From NCBI RefSeq assembly GCF_946479275.1, contig NZ_CAMLFE010000005.1, positions 62,001-126,000 on the forward strand: a stretch of 64,000 bases of DNA. Direction: 5' to 3'. Positions 52,025 through 61,748 of this stretch are shown piece by piece. The notes beneath the pieces were generated by a model that saw only the letters and a program-made list of their open reading frames with translations, did no database searches and had not been told where the DNA came from. A program made the position numbers and the translations under genes. The stretch comes from an uncultured Bartonella sp. GTDB taxonomy: Bacteria > Pseudomonadota > Alphaproteobacteria > Rhizobiales > Rhizobiaceae. How positions within the stretch are numbered: position 1 is the first letter of the stretch; each line of letters begins with the position of its first letter.

Positions 52025-55000
52025 CTATGACCTTGCCTGTTTGGACTCTCTGTCCTGCGCACCGGGGTCGAAAACGCGCCCCATTTCATCCACACGAATT
52101 TGCCGGAATTGCATTTTTTTCAACCCCGTTGCTGTTTTAACAGTCAATTTAAAGGGGTCGTTTTTGTTGGAATCCCTCGCCGATACATCCGCTTCATTAT
52201 GGGGAGCAAAAAATATTTGACCGTTTTGACCGAATTTGACAATGCGGGCAATCACATGTCCTTTTTCCGGATCATTATAAGCCACCATATCATTTTGTTG
52301 CAGGCTCAACACTTTGCGCGCTGTGGGGTTATCTTTATGAAATTCCGAACGCCATTTTGGTTGGTGCGCATCAAACATTGAAACAACTTCGCTATTCCAT
52401 TTGCCATCCAAAGTTTCCCAAACATCATAGCGATAGTTTGAATTTCCCATATAGCCTTTATAAGCTTTGCCATTTTTGTCTTTTATTTCAATGACATTAC
52501 GAGGCAGGAGCACCCTGACATGGCGGATACCCTTATAAAGCTTATGGTCACGTGCAAAACGGAGCAAAGCTTCCTGAAATTCCTTTTTGTCCAAACCTTG
52601 CGTTGCACTATAAAGTTCGGCTTGTAAATTCTCGTCACGAATTGTTGGAATATCTTTACTTTCGAGCGACAAGAAATTCTCTCTCGTGACAACAAGTTTA
52701 TTGTCCTTGTCATCCTTTTCATCGGTTAGGCCATAGGCTGTTTCATTGTGCAACTGTCCGGCGGTTTTACCCTTGCCTTGAGCGTAACCGGCACGGCTTA
52801 TTGTGCCATGATCCTGCTTATGGCTGACAATGATTTTGTCGACAACGTCTTTCGCGTCGTTCCTGAAATTCTCCCACGGCAAAATTTCGGAAACTGCCTT
52901 TTTGACAAAATTCTCGAAATCTTCGCCCTCGAACCTTCCGGCAGCCGTTGCAATACGTTTTAAAAGCGAGCGCGTTGTGACGCCGATCACCATGGCATCA
53001 ATGGCATGATGGCGGTGATCCTTACGGTTTTTAGGACTGTTTGCGCTTTTATCACCTTCAGCTGCAAGCAGAGAATTTAACCCCCAATTGCGACGAAGCA
53101 ATTCTGTCAGTTTGCCAGGAATTGCCCATACATGTTGAACTTTTTTGAGCTCGCCAACAGAGTTCGCCTCTTCCCCCGGATAAAGGCTATCAAAATATTC
53201 GCGGGCAAGCTTTGCCAGATATTGGGTATCGGTCAATTGACGGGCAAGAAAGTCCCGATTTTCCTCGGCTTTTTTCATTGCACCGCGTGTAAAACGCCAT
53301 TGCTTGTTTTTTGGCAATTTTTTAGCCCGCTCAATGATTTCATCATAATGATCTTGCCACTCTTTAACTTCGTCCGGAGCGCGATTGCGTTTCACTCTGT
53401 TTTCTTCGCGCAGACAAAGAATTTTATTGGCGTTACTATCATCAAGCGTGCTTGAAAAAGGCAATATATGATCGATTTCCACTTCCCCAGAAAACAGCAT
53501 GGATATACTGATCGGCTTACCAGAATAAATTGAAACTCTATTCTCAGGATTTTCATCAAGTTCTTCCCAGAGTTTCAGCAATTGACGGTTATAACCATTG
53601 TCTCTTTTGCTAATTTCCCCAAGCTTTTCGGACCGTCTTATAGCTGCATCAGTGTTATTCTTGATCGTTTTATTAACTTTACGTTTTTGCTCTTGCGACA
53701 AGGGTAGATCGCGCGCAAGTTCAACCACAATTTGCCACGGCTTGCCATAAGCCTTGATGAGCCGGTTGGTGAGGCGACGAACCTGATTGAGCCCGATATG
53801 AACTGTGGGATTGGTGAGCCTGCCCTTATAAATGTCATAAATATCATTCTTGTCGCCGGTTCCCGGAACAATATGGCGTTCCAGAACCTCCTGATAGCGT
53901 GGCAACTCGTCCAATCCCTTCCAATTGCGATTTGCCAATGAATGATCGAAACCGCAACGATGGGCCGCTTCGGCTTCGCTAATCACATCCTTCTTCAATT
54001 GTTCCAGAATTTTGGATGTTGCTGTAATGCCAAAACGCCCATAACCGTCAGGCAGATTGGCATTGATGATTTCAGCCCGCTGTTCATCCGACAGTTTCGG
54101 GAATTTGCCCTTCAACCATTCTTCGAGTTTATCGGGATTTTCTTCATTATTGAGTTGGTCAATAATTTCGCGCTGTTGCTCTATTGAAAATTTTCCCCAA
54201 TCGGCCCCGAAAAGTTCCGGTTTTGAAAAGACCGAATAGACTTCGTCGCCCGTTAGCTGCTTGCGATTTTCGGTTTCTTTATTAAAGCGCCCGCCTGCCG
54301 GAATTTTCAACGCTTTGCGAAGTGCCGCAAATGTTTTTGTTTTGGCCGGTCGCATCAATGTGATGAGTGTATCGCGCTCTTCCATGGTCAATTTGCGTTG
54401 CGACAGATCGGGAAGGATAATCGCCAATTCATTGATTTCTTTATAGAGGCGGAATTGTTGAAAAAGCGGGTCGTCTTTGGCAAGCCTTGTTTCGCCTTCA
54501 ACCAAGGTGCAGAAGCCCACCTTCTGTTCTTTAAGCGGGCGCTGGAAGAACATGACATGGAACAATTCTTCTTCCCGCTCTTTTGTTAAAACATCGGGAT
54601 AATATTCTGCCTGCGCTTGCCAGATTTTGCGAAACTCGTCTTCAAGCATGGAGCGTTCGGGATAAAAGGCGTAAGCCTTATCTGTCAAAGCTTCGGAATT
54701 GGCCCGAAGGCGCACAACATGCCCCTCTTCACGCCGTTTGGCAAGATAAGCGCCCAAAGTCGGTGCGTGGCTTTGGTGCATCAAGCCTGACAATTCTTCA
54801 ATACCGACAGCAATTTTGCCTTTTTCATTGCTTTTACGGTCGGCTTTACGGTTGGATTTGAAGCCGCGCCTTTGCCCGATATGGAAAAGCGCGCGCGCCA
54901 CATAGGCCAAAGGTAATTTTTCTTCAAGTGCCCGTGCTCTTAACGAATAGGGGTCGGTCTTTTTATCTGTAGAACCGGAGGGTTTGTCATTTGTTTCAAC

Positions 55001-55303
55001 AAGTATTTTATCACGTGCGGCTTTATCTTCAGGCAAAAGGCCATAGCCTATCAATTTATCCAATGTTCTTTTCCTGCGACGGAGATAGCGGTCGCGCATG
55101 CGGGAAGCCGAACGAACGGTACGCCGCCTGACCGCTAACGGGTCGCCACTTTGCGGATCCCGACCATCGCTAAAAATACGTGCACCGGCATTGAGAATTT
55201 TTACCGCTTCCTGCTTGTTATTTAATTGAAAAACCGCCCAGCCGATAGAATTCGTGCCAATATCGAAAGAAAAACGAACATTGGAATAATTTTCTGCAGT
55301 CAT
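52025..55303 (-). CDS. cas9: RNA-guided endonuclease Cas9 (type II-C)
   Basis: 1092 residues from ATG 55303 (GGGGAG upstream; an in-frame GTG at 55318 is less likely). Domains: RuvC-I SFDIGTNSIGWAVFQL (Asp14), Arg-rich bridge helix RSASRMRDRYLRRRKRTLDK, RuvC-II IVVELARDLPLS (Glu528), HNH VEIDHILPFSSTLDDSNANK (His612), RuvC-III HHAIDAMVIG (Asp769), then the C-terminal PAM-interacting part. All nuclease residues are present, so it should cut both strands of DNA matched by crRNA:tracrRNA. Length is typical of subtype II-C. First gene of cas9-cas1-cas2, divergent from the tracrRNA gene. Confidence 0.98.
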   Translation of the reverse strand: MTAENYSNVRFSFDIGTNSIGWAVFQLNNKQEAVKILNAGARIFSDGRDPQSGDPLAVRRRTVRSASRMRDRYLRRRKRTLDKLIGYGLLPEDKAARDKILVETNDKPSGSTDKKTDPYSLRARALEEKLPLAYVARALFHIGQRRGFKSNRKADRKSNEKGKIAVGIEELSGLMHQSHAPTLGAYLAKRREEGHVVRLRANSEALTDKAYAFYPERSMLEDEFRKIWQAQAEYYPDVLTKEREEELFHVMFFQRPLKEQKVGFCTLVEGETRLAKDDPLFQQFRLYKEINELAIILPDLSQRKLTMEERDTLITLMRPAKTKTFAALRKALKIPAGGRFNKETENRKQLTGDEVYSVFSKPELFGADWGKFSIEQQREIIDQLNNEENPDKLEEWLKGKFPKLSDEQRAEIINANLPDGYGRFGITATSKILEQLKKDVISEAEAAHRCGFDHSLANRNWKGLDELPRYQEVLERHIVPGTGDKNDIYDIYKGRLTNPTVHIGLNQVRRLTNRLIKAYGKPWQIVVELARDLPLSQEQKRKVNKTIKNNTDAAIRRSEKLGEISKRDNGYNRQLLKLWEELDENPENRVSIYSGKPISISMLFSGEVEIDHILPFSSTLDDSNANKILCLREENRVKRNRAPDEVKEWQDHYDEIIERAKKLPKNKQWRFTRGAMKKAEENRDFLARQLTDTQYLAKLAREYFDSLYPGEEANSVGELKKVQHVWAIPGKLTELLRRNWGLNSLLAAEGDKSANSPKNRKDHRHHAIDAMVIGVTTRSLLKRIATAAGRFEGEDFENFVKKAVSEILPWENFRNDAKDVVDKIIVSHKQDHGTISRAGYAQGKGKTAGQLHNETAYGLTDEKDDKDNKLVVTRENFLSLESKDIPTIRDENLQAELYSATQGLDKKEFQEALLRFARDHKLYKGIRHVRVLLPRNVIEIKDKNGKAYKGYMGNSNYRYDVWETLDGKWNSEVVSMFDAHQPKWRSEFHKDNPTARKVLSLQQNDMVAYNDPEKGHVIARIVKFGQNGQIFFAPHNEADVSARDSNKNDPFKLTVKTATGLKKMQFRQIRVDEMGRVFDPGAQDRESKQARS

Positions 55304-55374
55304 AACCGCTCCCCTCACGCAAAATCGTTGAAAAATTTAAACAAGAAGAAAAAATAAGCAAGAATAAAAAACTA

Positions 55375-55405
55375 TTGACAACTGGTTATTTTCATATAGT
55401 TTAAT
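55375..55405 (+). promoter_or_regulatory. Probable tracrRNA promoter
   Basis: TTGACA at 55375-55380 and TATAGTTTAAT at 55395-55405 offer a -35 and overlapping -10 choices (spacers of 14, 16 or 19). A start near 55408 would place the anti-repeat at the very 5' end of the RNA. Spacing is not ideal, so the exact -10 is uncertain. Confidence 0.55.
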
Positions 55406-55406
55406 G

Positions 55407-55489
55407 TTCACAGATTAGAAAATGCGGTCTGGCTGTTAACAAGCTAGATATGCACCAAATAAGACAGCTCCTCAGGGGGCTGTTTTTTA
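55407..55489 (+). ncRNA. tracrRNA
   Basis: 55410-55429 (ACAGATTAGAAAATGCGGTC) is the exact complement of 20 nt of the CRISPR repeat. The next 11 nt (TGGCTGTTAAC) pair with the repeat's first ten bases through G-U pairs, one bulge and one mismatch, so the RNA can form a nearly full-length duplex with plus-strand repeat transcripts. After the anti-repeat comes a short AAGCTAGATATGCACCAAAT linker, then a terminator hairpin (ACAGCTCC/GGGGCTGT, 8 bp, loop TCAG) and TTTTTT. About 80 nt, short for a tracrRNA, with little room for a nexus stem. Divergent from cas9. Confidence 0.92.
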
Positions 55490-55811
55490 TTGTAATGACG
55501 TTATTATATTCTTGAGTTTATTTGTGGGCGGGCTTCGTGCTTATTGACGCATTATTTATTTAGCGGACTTGTCATCATTCCGGTCATTTTGTGCTTGGTG
55601 GCAGCGAAATTTGTGCTTGATAGAAAAGAAAACAGGACGCGATCTTTTAAAAGCATAATGAGGTTTTCCGAAAATAGCGGCGGGAAATATCCGACTTTTT
55701 TTAAAATTCTTTCCTGTCAAAAAAGCGCGTAATGACTATTTGGGAAATTGACGACATTCTTTTGAATAAATCGACAATTTTTTAAAGTCGGAACCGGCAG
55801 GCGATTAGCAC
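55490..55811. other. Region right of tracrRNA
   Basis: 322 bp. A TTG-started frame at 55544-55732 gives a 62-residue peptide with one hydrophobic stretch (GLVIIPVILCLVAAKFVLD), but it has no ribosome-binding site; possible small membrane protein, weak. No repeat or cas remnant seen. Confidence 0.4.
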
Positions 55812-57293
55812 ATGAAAAAATCAACCGACATGTCTATCAAAACAATCCGTTTTTTGTGGGCTAAAATATGTCGCTTGATGGCGGTTTTCATTGTCGTTCT
55901 GTTGTTGAGTTTGTCTATATCAAAGCCGGAGGCGATAGCAGGTGATGATTTTTCCGATTACACATTGGACAAGGTGGTGGTTTTAATGCGCCATGGCGTG
56001 CGCCCGCAAAACGACACCGCAAAACTCGATCAAGCAACCGGCAAGAATTGGCCGCGATGGTTAGTCCCCGACGGCAATCTGAGCGGCCATGGATACGCCG
56101 GTATTGTCGACCAATCCCGCTATATGTTTGAAAATTGGAAAAGCGAAGGCCTTGCACTCTCCGCCCCTTGCCCGAAGAAAAATGAAGTCTTCATCTGGGC
56201 AAGCCCTATCGAGCGGACTGTTGCAACAGCGCAAGCTTTAACCGACGGTATGTTTCCCGGATGCGGTATAACGCCAAGCCATTTGCCGCTTCAAAAAAAA
56301 GACCCGCTTTTTCAATCTGTGGAAATGGGGCTGGCGCACCCCGACCCGAAAAAGGTTGACAATGAAGTGATGGAAGCCATGGGCGGCTCGCCCGAAAAAG
56401 CAGCACAAAAATATGCCGATGATGTGGCGCTATTGCGCCAAACCGTGTGTGGAAAAAACCCGAAAGACTGCCAATTTCTGGATGAACAATGGGGCTTCAA
56501 AAAAACAAAATCCGGAAAATACAAATTGACCGGCCCCGTCTCGGCTGCCAGTGCAATTTCGGAAACAATCCGCTTACAATATAGTGAAGGATTTCCCCTT
56601 CAAGATGTGGCATTCGGGCACGTAAAAAATGCGGGCGATGTGTTGAAACTCATGAGCCTTCATGCGGCAAAATATGATCTTCTCGACAATACAATGGAAA
56701 TTGCAAGAACCGGCGGCAATATTTTAATGCATGAAATAACCGATAGCCTCACTGCTGATAGAACGTCGGGCACCGAACCGAACTATCCGGAACTGGGAGC
56801 GTCCCTTGTTATATTTGTTGGCCATGACACCAATATTTCACAAATAAAAACCATATTGGATTTTCATTGGAAACTTGCTTCCTATCCGGCAGACGATATT
56901 CCCCCCGGTGGCATGTTGATATTCAAGCGTTATAAAAATAACAAAACCGGCCGCTTGGCCGTGCAATTGTCATTTGCTGCGCGAACACTTGACGAATGGC
57001 GGTTTTTAACGCCGCTTTCAGAGAAAAACCCGATTGCCCGCGAAATTTATACCAATCCGGAATGCAGTTTATTCGGAAAAGATGAAACCGGCAGAATGGA
57101 CGAGAAAGGGGATAAAACGCAAGAAAAAGCAAAAACACCCGAAAAACAGGATAACGCTAATCCAGCGGGAAAAAAGGAAAGCGCGAAAAGTGGTGCTTCC
57201 GATCTTGGAAGTCTTTGTGACCTTGAAACTTTTGTAAGCCTTTATCGTGATAAACTTGATGATATTCCCGATAACCTTCCGCTGTTCAAATGA
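55812..57293 (+). CDS. Periplasmic histidine acid phosphatase (phytase/glucose-1-phosphatase-like)
   Basis: 493 residues, longer than typical AppA/Agp (about 410-430). N-terminal signal (residues about 15-43, LMAVFIVVLLLSLSISKPEA). Catalytic motif VVLMRHGVRPQN (RHGxRxP family; here P-Q) near residue 58 and the distal proton-donor motif VGHDTNIS near residue 337. A Lys/Glu/Asn-rich segment near residues 435-468 (ETGRMDEKGDKTQEKAKT) is an unusual low-complexity insertion before the C-terminal cysteine-containing end. Would hydrolyse phosphomonoesters such as phytate or sugar phosphates. Monocistronic. Confidence 0.88.
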   Translation: MKKSTDMSIKTIRFLWAKICRLMAVFIVVLLLSLSISKPEAIAGDDFSDYTLDKVVVLMRHGVRPQNDTAKLDQATGKNWPRWLVPDGNLSGHGYAGIVDQSRYMFENWKSEGLALSAPCPKKNEVFIWASPIERTVATAQALTDGMFPGCGITPSHLPLQKKDPLFQSVEMGLAHPDPKKVDNEVMEAMGGSPEKAAQKYADDVALLRQTVCGKNPKDCQFLDEQWGFKKTKSGKYKLTGPVSAASAISETIRLQYSEGFPLQDVAFGHVKNAGDVLKLMSLHAAKYDLLDNTMEIARTGGNILMHEITDSLTADRTSGTEPNYPELGASLVIFVGHDTNISQIKTILDFHWKLASYPADDIPPGGMLIFKRYKNNKTGRLAVQLSFAARTLDEWRFLTPLSEKNPIAREIYTNPECSLFGKDETGRMDEKGDKTQEKAKTPEKQDNANPAGKKESAKSGASDLGSLCDLETFVSLYRDKLDDIPDNLPLFK

Positions 57294-57593
57294 GGTTTTA
57301 TCGGTTTGAAGACAATGTTCCGATTTGTTTGAAGAGGCATTGCACGTTTGGCAAAAAGAAGCGGATTTTGACTAAGGTCATTTTGTTGCGGTTTTTTGAA
57401 AATCAGGCAAGCTACAAACAATCGCAAAACAGTTGAAAGGGTTTAAAAGCCTTTTGCAGCGCAATTTTCAAGTGGCTTTTCCGGCAAGACTTTCCCCCAC
57501 CCGAAACCAAAAAGATTGGATTGTTCTGACTAACATTTCCCGCTTTCAAAATTGGCGGGGTTGGCAGAATTGCGGGTTCTTGAAAATTCCGAA
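57294..57593. other. Short convergent gap
   Basis: 300 bp between the acid phosphatase and the HAD hydrolase. No clear gene or terminator. Confidence 0.4.
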
Positions 57594-58478
57594 CTATTGA
57601 TCGCTCTTTTTTGCACGGGCTTTTCGCGGCTGTTTTTTATGATAGAGCAGCGTTTTAAGGGCAGAGCGTGCAGCAACAACATCAATATTTGCCTTGATCA
57701 CCTCTTCAAGTTTGCTTTCTTCCGAATAATTTGCCGGTAAAACACATTGGACACGGCCATCATCAATATATTTCGATGCCGTTTCGTGTGCGCCATTTTT
57801 ATTGGCTTTATAAACCGCAATAGAAAGCCCGCCCTGATCTTTGACAAGGCGAAAACAGGGAACATCTGTTGTTCCGTCGCCGATATAGACCATATTTTCA
57901 AAGGGGACCGGGCGGTCTGCCTTGTTCACATATTGATTGACCTTGACGTCGTCGCTCAGATCGAACGCGCCTTTATTGATGCGGAAAAGGTATTGTGTTT
58001 TGGTTGTGTAATTGACGGCCAAGGCTGGAGAAAAAGCAACACCATTTGCGTCGAACAAGAATTTGGATGCGTAAATTTCAGTAAACTCTTTTGCGATCGC
58101 CGTTCCGGCAATAATTTCATAATTCCCTGAAGAAAGCAGGTAATGTTTGACATCCACACCTTTTGATTTTCCGTAAATGTTGATGCGTTGAAACCAGCTT
58201 TCGACACCTTTGAACAATTTGACTGCTTCGCCAAGTTTCTTGAAATCTTCACGCCGCACCGGAACTTCGGCGGCCTCGGCTTTGCGGAGCATCCGGCTCA
58301 TATAGATGAGCACGTTATCGCCCTGATTTTCCTTTGCCAATTGATTGACCTCTTCCCAGAAGTCCTTCGGCTTCATACCGATATTGGGCAAAAACTGCGC
58401 TTCCTGCATGTTACCGTCGGCCAATGTGCCATCAAAGTCATAGGCGATTGCCATTTCCGGTTTGCTATTTGTCATCAA
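57594..58478 (-). CDS. HAD-superfamily hydrolase
   Basis: 294 residues. HAD motif I AIAYDFDGTLADGN (nucleophile and acid Asp) near residue 13, motif II YLLSSGNYEIIAGT, and motif IV MVYIGDGTTDVPCFRLVKDQ. A helical cap lies between I and II (PKDFWEEVNQLAKENQ). A basic C-terminus (KKQPRKARAKK) ends it. Cytosolic phosphatase of unknown substrate. Single gene. Confidence 0.9.
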   Translation of the reverse strand: MMTNSKPEMAIAYDFDGTLADGNMQEAQFLPNIGMKPKDFWEEVNQLAKENQGDNVLIYMSRMLRKAEAAEVPVRREDFKKLGEAVKLFKGVESWFQRINIYGKSKGVDVKHYLLSSGNYEIIAGTAIAKEFTEIYASKFLFDANGVAFSPALAVNYTTKTQYLFRINKGAFDLSDDVKVNQYVNKADRPVPFENMVYIGDGTTDVPCFRLVKDQGGLSIAVYKANKNGAHETASKYIDDGRVQCVLPANYSEESKLEEVIKANIDVVAARSALKTLLYHKKQPRKARAKKSDQ

Positions 58479-58985
58479 TTTTGCCTTTCAGATTGCTTTT
58501 ATGGCTAGCGTTTTGAGAAGCTTTTAAAAAAGCCCGCCACGGTGCGCCAATTAATAAAATCTCTCACCGGAAAAAAAGCAAGTAAAGGCAATGTTTCCAT
58601 TGTATTTCTTTATTCAACAACGTTTCCACGACTTAAGGTTTTAAAACAAATGTTTTTAGTACAGGTCGTAAACTTTCGCCTCCGGTTTTTAAAGACAAAA
58701 TGAATTGGTGGGAGCGAGTGCTTTTGACTTACTAAATGAAAGTTTTGAAACTTTTTTCTGATAAGCTGTTCTACTTGATTATCGCCGAAATGCCAGATTT
58801 CATTGTGGCCAATTGAAAGCAAGTTTGAAGGGAGCAAGGGCAATGAGCGTCGCACCGTCAAGGCGTTTTTTCCAACAAAGCTGTTCCGGTTTTGTGACCT
58901 CGCGCCCCAAGCAAAATTTTGCAACGCTCGCTTTATAAACCGCTTTCTGCATGAAACCGCATAAACTGCTTTCAGAATTAACCCA
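58479..58985. other. Intergenic region downstream of fruA
   Basis: About 500 bp. A minus-strand frame running from fruA's end (58610-59053) has no domain. AT-rich, presumably the HAD gene promoter. Confidence 0.4.
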
Positions 58986-59014
58986 CTTTCCGCCATAAAC
59001 CATATGGCGGAAAG
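58986..59014 (-). terminator. Terminator hairpin of fruBKA
   Basis: CTTTCCGCCATA (58986-58997) and TATGGCGGAAAG (59003-59014) form a perfect 12-bp stem with a 5-nt loop, 13 bp after the fruA stop. The T-run on the minus strand is weak. Confidence 0.7.
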
Positions 59015-59027
59015 GAATGTGTGCCGT

Positions 59028-60788
59028 TCAGGCCTTTTTTTCGGCCGCAACAAGCGGTTGTTTCAAAAGCCCGAGCACAATTGTGGTGACAATAGTACCA
59101 ATAATAAGGGCTGCAAAATAGCCGATATAATTGATAACAACACCCGGAATAAAGGCAAGGAATATGCCGCCATGGGGAGCGCGGAGGCCTGTGCCGAGCC
59201 CCATAGCAATGGAACCGGCAACAGCAGACCCCACAACAAGTGCGGGAATGACACGGAACGGGTCGCGTGCGGCAAAAGGAATGGACCCTTCGCTGATGAA
59301 AGCAAGCCCCAGAATGAAGGTTGAAACTTTCGAGGAGCGTTCGTCGGTTGTAAAGCGGTTGGGGAAAATCCATGCGGCAAGTGCCAAAGCCATAGGCGGT
59401 GTCATACCGGCAATCATGGTTGCGGCAATCGGCCCGTAAACGCCAGATGAAATGAGTGCAACCGAAGTTGCATAGGCTGCCTTGTTGACCGGCCCGCCCA
59501 TATCAACCGCCATCATGCCGCCGATAATGGCGCCGAGTAGATAGGCATTGGTACCTTGCAAGCCTTTGAGCCATTCGGTGAGGAAATTAAGCAGTGCTGC
59601 GACCGGCGTTCCGATTGCAAACATCATCAACAGGCCGGTTATCAATGTGGCAATGAGTGGCAAGACCAGAACCGGCATCAAGCCTTGCAAGCTTTTCGGC
59701 AATTTGATCCATTTGATGGCAAGGCGAACCGAATAACCGGCAATGAAACCGGCAAAAATGCCGCCAATGAAACCGGCGCCGATATTTTGCGACAGTAACC
59801 CGCCGATCATCCCCGGTGCAATGCCCGGCCGGTCGGCAATGGAATAGGCGATAAAACCAGCAAGTGCCGGTACCATCAAGGCAAAACCGCCTTTGGAGCC
59901 GATGACAAAAAGTGCATTGGCAAATGTGCCTTCCTGACTGGTGACACCAACGCCGCCAATGGCAAAGGACAACGCAATCAAAAGCCCGCCCGCAACAACA
60001 AAGGGAAGCATGAAGGAAACACCGGTCATCAAATGCTTGTAGACACCGCCGGCAGTTTCGCTCATTTCAGCACTTTCCCCGTCCTGAACCGCTTTCTGCT
60101 TTTGCACTTCAGCGCTTTCAATGGCTTTCTTTATCAAAGCTTGGCCATTATTGATGGCCGGTTTTGTCGGGCAGGAATAAACGCGCTTTCCCGCAAAACG
60201 GGCACGGTCAACTTCGCGGTCGGCGGCAATAATAACAAGATCGGCCGCGGCTATTTCGGCTGACGTCAAAGGTGTACCGGCACCAACCGACCCTTGCGTT
60301 TCAACCCTGATTTCATGGCCCAAAGCTTTGGCCGCTTCTGTAAGCCCCTCGGCTGCCATGAATGTGTGGGCAATGCCTGTCGGGCAGGATGTCACAGCAA
60401 CAATTTTAAGACTGCGATTGGCTCCATTCAAATCCTGACGAAAATCATCGGAACCGGCTGTTTTTTCTGTTCCGTTTGTTACCTGACCATTGTCGCTTGA
60501 ACCCCCGAAAATAATGGTAGAAGGGGTTTTGAAGAGTTCTTCAAATGTGACCCTTTGCAATTGCCCTTTGAAGCTTTTGATGTGATCGCTTTGCCAATCA
60601 TGATTGTTACTGACAAGCAGCAATGTATCGGAACCGGCATCTTTGGGAATGCGCGGCAAAGTTCCCGGCTCGACGATTTCAAGGCTTAAAAGTGCGCCCC
60701 TTTCGCTTGCGGCTTTTTGAAGAACTTCGCGAGCAAGCAAACTATGCACACCACCGCCCGCACCATCTATCAAGGCTATCAAAGTCAT
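59028..60788 (-). CDS. fruA: Fructose-specific PTS enzyme IIBC
   Basis: Imports fructose and phosphorylates it to fructose-1-phosphate. 586 residues from ATG 60788 (AGGAG upstream; a TTG further up is unlikely). An N-terminal degenerate IIB-like domain (TLIALIDGAGGGVHSLLARE) is followed by the true IIB with the phospho-Cys in VAVTSCPTGIAHTFMAAEG (about residue 140), then the ten-or-so-helix IIC domain (GVYKHLMTGVSFMLPFVVAG; GGFIAGFIAG-type; MAVDMGGPVNKAAY). Third gene of the operon fruB-fruK-fruA, 27 bp after fruK. Confidence 0.96.
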   Translation of the reverse strand: MTLIALIDGAGGGVHSLLAREVLQKAASERGALLSLEIVEPGTLPRIPKDAGSDTLLLVSNNHDWQSDHIKSFKGQLQRVTFEELFKTPSTIIFGGSSDNGQVTNGTEKTAGSDDFRQDLNGANRSLKIVAVTSCPTGIAHTFMAAEGLTEAAKALGHEIRVETQGSVGAGTPLTSAEIAAADLVIIAADREVDRARFAGKRVYSCPTKPAINNGQALIKKAIESAEVQKQKAVQDGESAEMSETAGGVYKHLMTGVSFMLPFVVAGGLLIALSFAIGGVGVTSQEGTFANALFVIGSKGGFALMVPALAGFIAYSIADRPGIAPGMIGGLLSQNIGAGFIGGIFAGFIAGYSVRLAIKWIKLPKSLQGLMPVLVLPLIATLITGLLMMFAIGTPVAALLNFLTEWLKGLQGTNAYLLGAIIGGMMAVDMGGPVNKAAYATSVALISSGVYGPIAATMIAGMTPPMALALAAWIFPNRFTTDERSSKVSTFILGLAFISEGSIPFAARDPFRVIPALVVGSAVAGSIAMGLGTGLRAPHGGIFLAFIPGVVINYIGYFAALIIGTIVTTIVLGLLKQPLVAAEKKA

Positions 60789-60815
60789 GTTCTTCTCCTC
60801 GTTCAAATGCGGCGA

Positions 60816-61748
60816 TCAACCGACCCGCCGACATTCTACCTTTTGAGCCAAATTTTCGATTATCGTCTTTTCCGGCAAAGCCGGTCCGAATTTTTGAAGT
60901 TTGCCAACCGCAAAGGCTGTACCAAGGCGTGCAATATCTTCAAGTTTTGCATTGTCGGAAATGCTTTTTGCAATGCCTGCAACCATGGCATCGCCCGCCC
61001 CGACTGTGCTTTTGACACCCGAAAGCAAATATTGCGCGTGGATTGCCCCTTCACGGGAAACAAAAAGCCCGCCTTTTTCGCCCATAGAAACGGCAACAAG
61101 TGCCATTCCACGGTCAATCAAGGAGCGGGCAATGTTTAAAACCTCTCCTTCATTTTCAAGCTGTTGACCTGAAAAGGCCGAAAGCTCGTCAATATTGGGT
61201 TTGATAGCAAGGGGAAGTTTTTCCGCTTTCAACAATTCCTGAAGCGCTTTTCCGCTGCAATCGACAATGATTTTTGCGCCTTTTCCTGCCCTTTCAACCT
61301 CGTTTCTATAAAAACGCGGATCCATTTTCGGGGGAAGACTGCCGCTCATAACAATAAGCGCGCCTTCGGCAATGAAATCATCGACAATTTTTTGCAATTT
61401 TGAGATTTCTTCCACCGTCGGGCTTACGCCTTGCAAATTGATGTCGGTGGTTTCGCCCTCGTCAACGATTTTGATATTGGTGCGCGTTTCCCCCTCATAG
61501 CGGATAAAGCGGTCTTCGATATGATGGCTTTGAAAGAGCTCTTCAAAAAGCCGGCTATTGGCATTTCCGAGAAAACCGGTGACCGCCGTTTTAACAGAAA
61601 AATCGGCAAGGCAGGCTGCCACATTAATCCCCTTGCCGCCCGCATTGAAGCGTGCCCCTTCGGCACGGTGGACATGCCCGCGTTCAAGTTTTTTCAAATG
61701 GATTGTTTCATCAATTGCCGGATTGACGGTGAGTGTTGCAATTTTCAT
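60816..61748 (-). CDS. fruK: 1-phosphofructokinase
   Basis: Phosphorylates fructose-1-phosphate to fructose-1,6-bisphosphate. 310 residues of the PfkB family: signature 1 region RFNAGGKGINVAACLADFSV and the active-site signature 2 KSTVGAGDAMVAGIAKSI (catalytic Asp). The N-terminus (MKIATLTVNPAIDETIHLKK) is that of LacC/FruK rather than ribokinase. Its ATG overlaps the fruB TGA. Part of fruBKA. Confidence 0.97.
   Translation of the reverse strand: MKIATLTVNPAIDETIHLKKLERGHVHRAEGARFNAGGKGINVAACLADFSVKTAVTGFLGNANSRLFEELFQSHHIEDRFIRYEGETRTNIKIVDEGETTDINLQGVSPTVEEISKLQKIVDDFIAEGALIVMSGSLPPKMDPRFYRNEVERAGKGAKIIVDCSGKALQELLKAEKLPLAIKPNIDELSAFSGQQLENEGEVLNIARSLIDRGMALVAVSMGEKGGLFVSREGAIHAQYLLSGVKSTVGAGDAMVAGIAKSISDNAKLEDIARLGTAFAVGKLQKFGPALPEKTIIENLAQKVECRRVG

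Noticed and set aside
55544..55732. Small membrane protein to the right of tracrRNA
   Set aside because: Only a TTG start, no ribosome-binding site; too weak to call as a gene.
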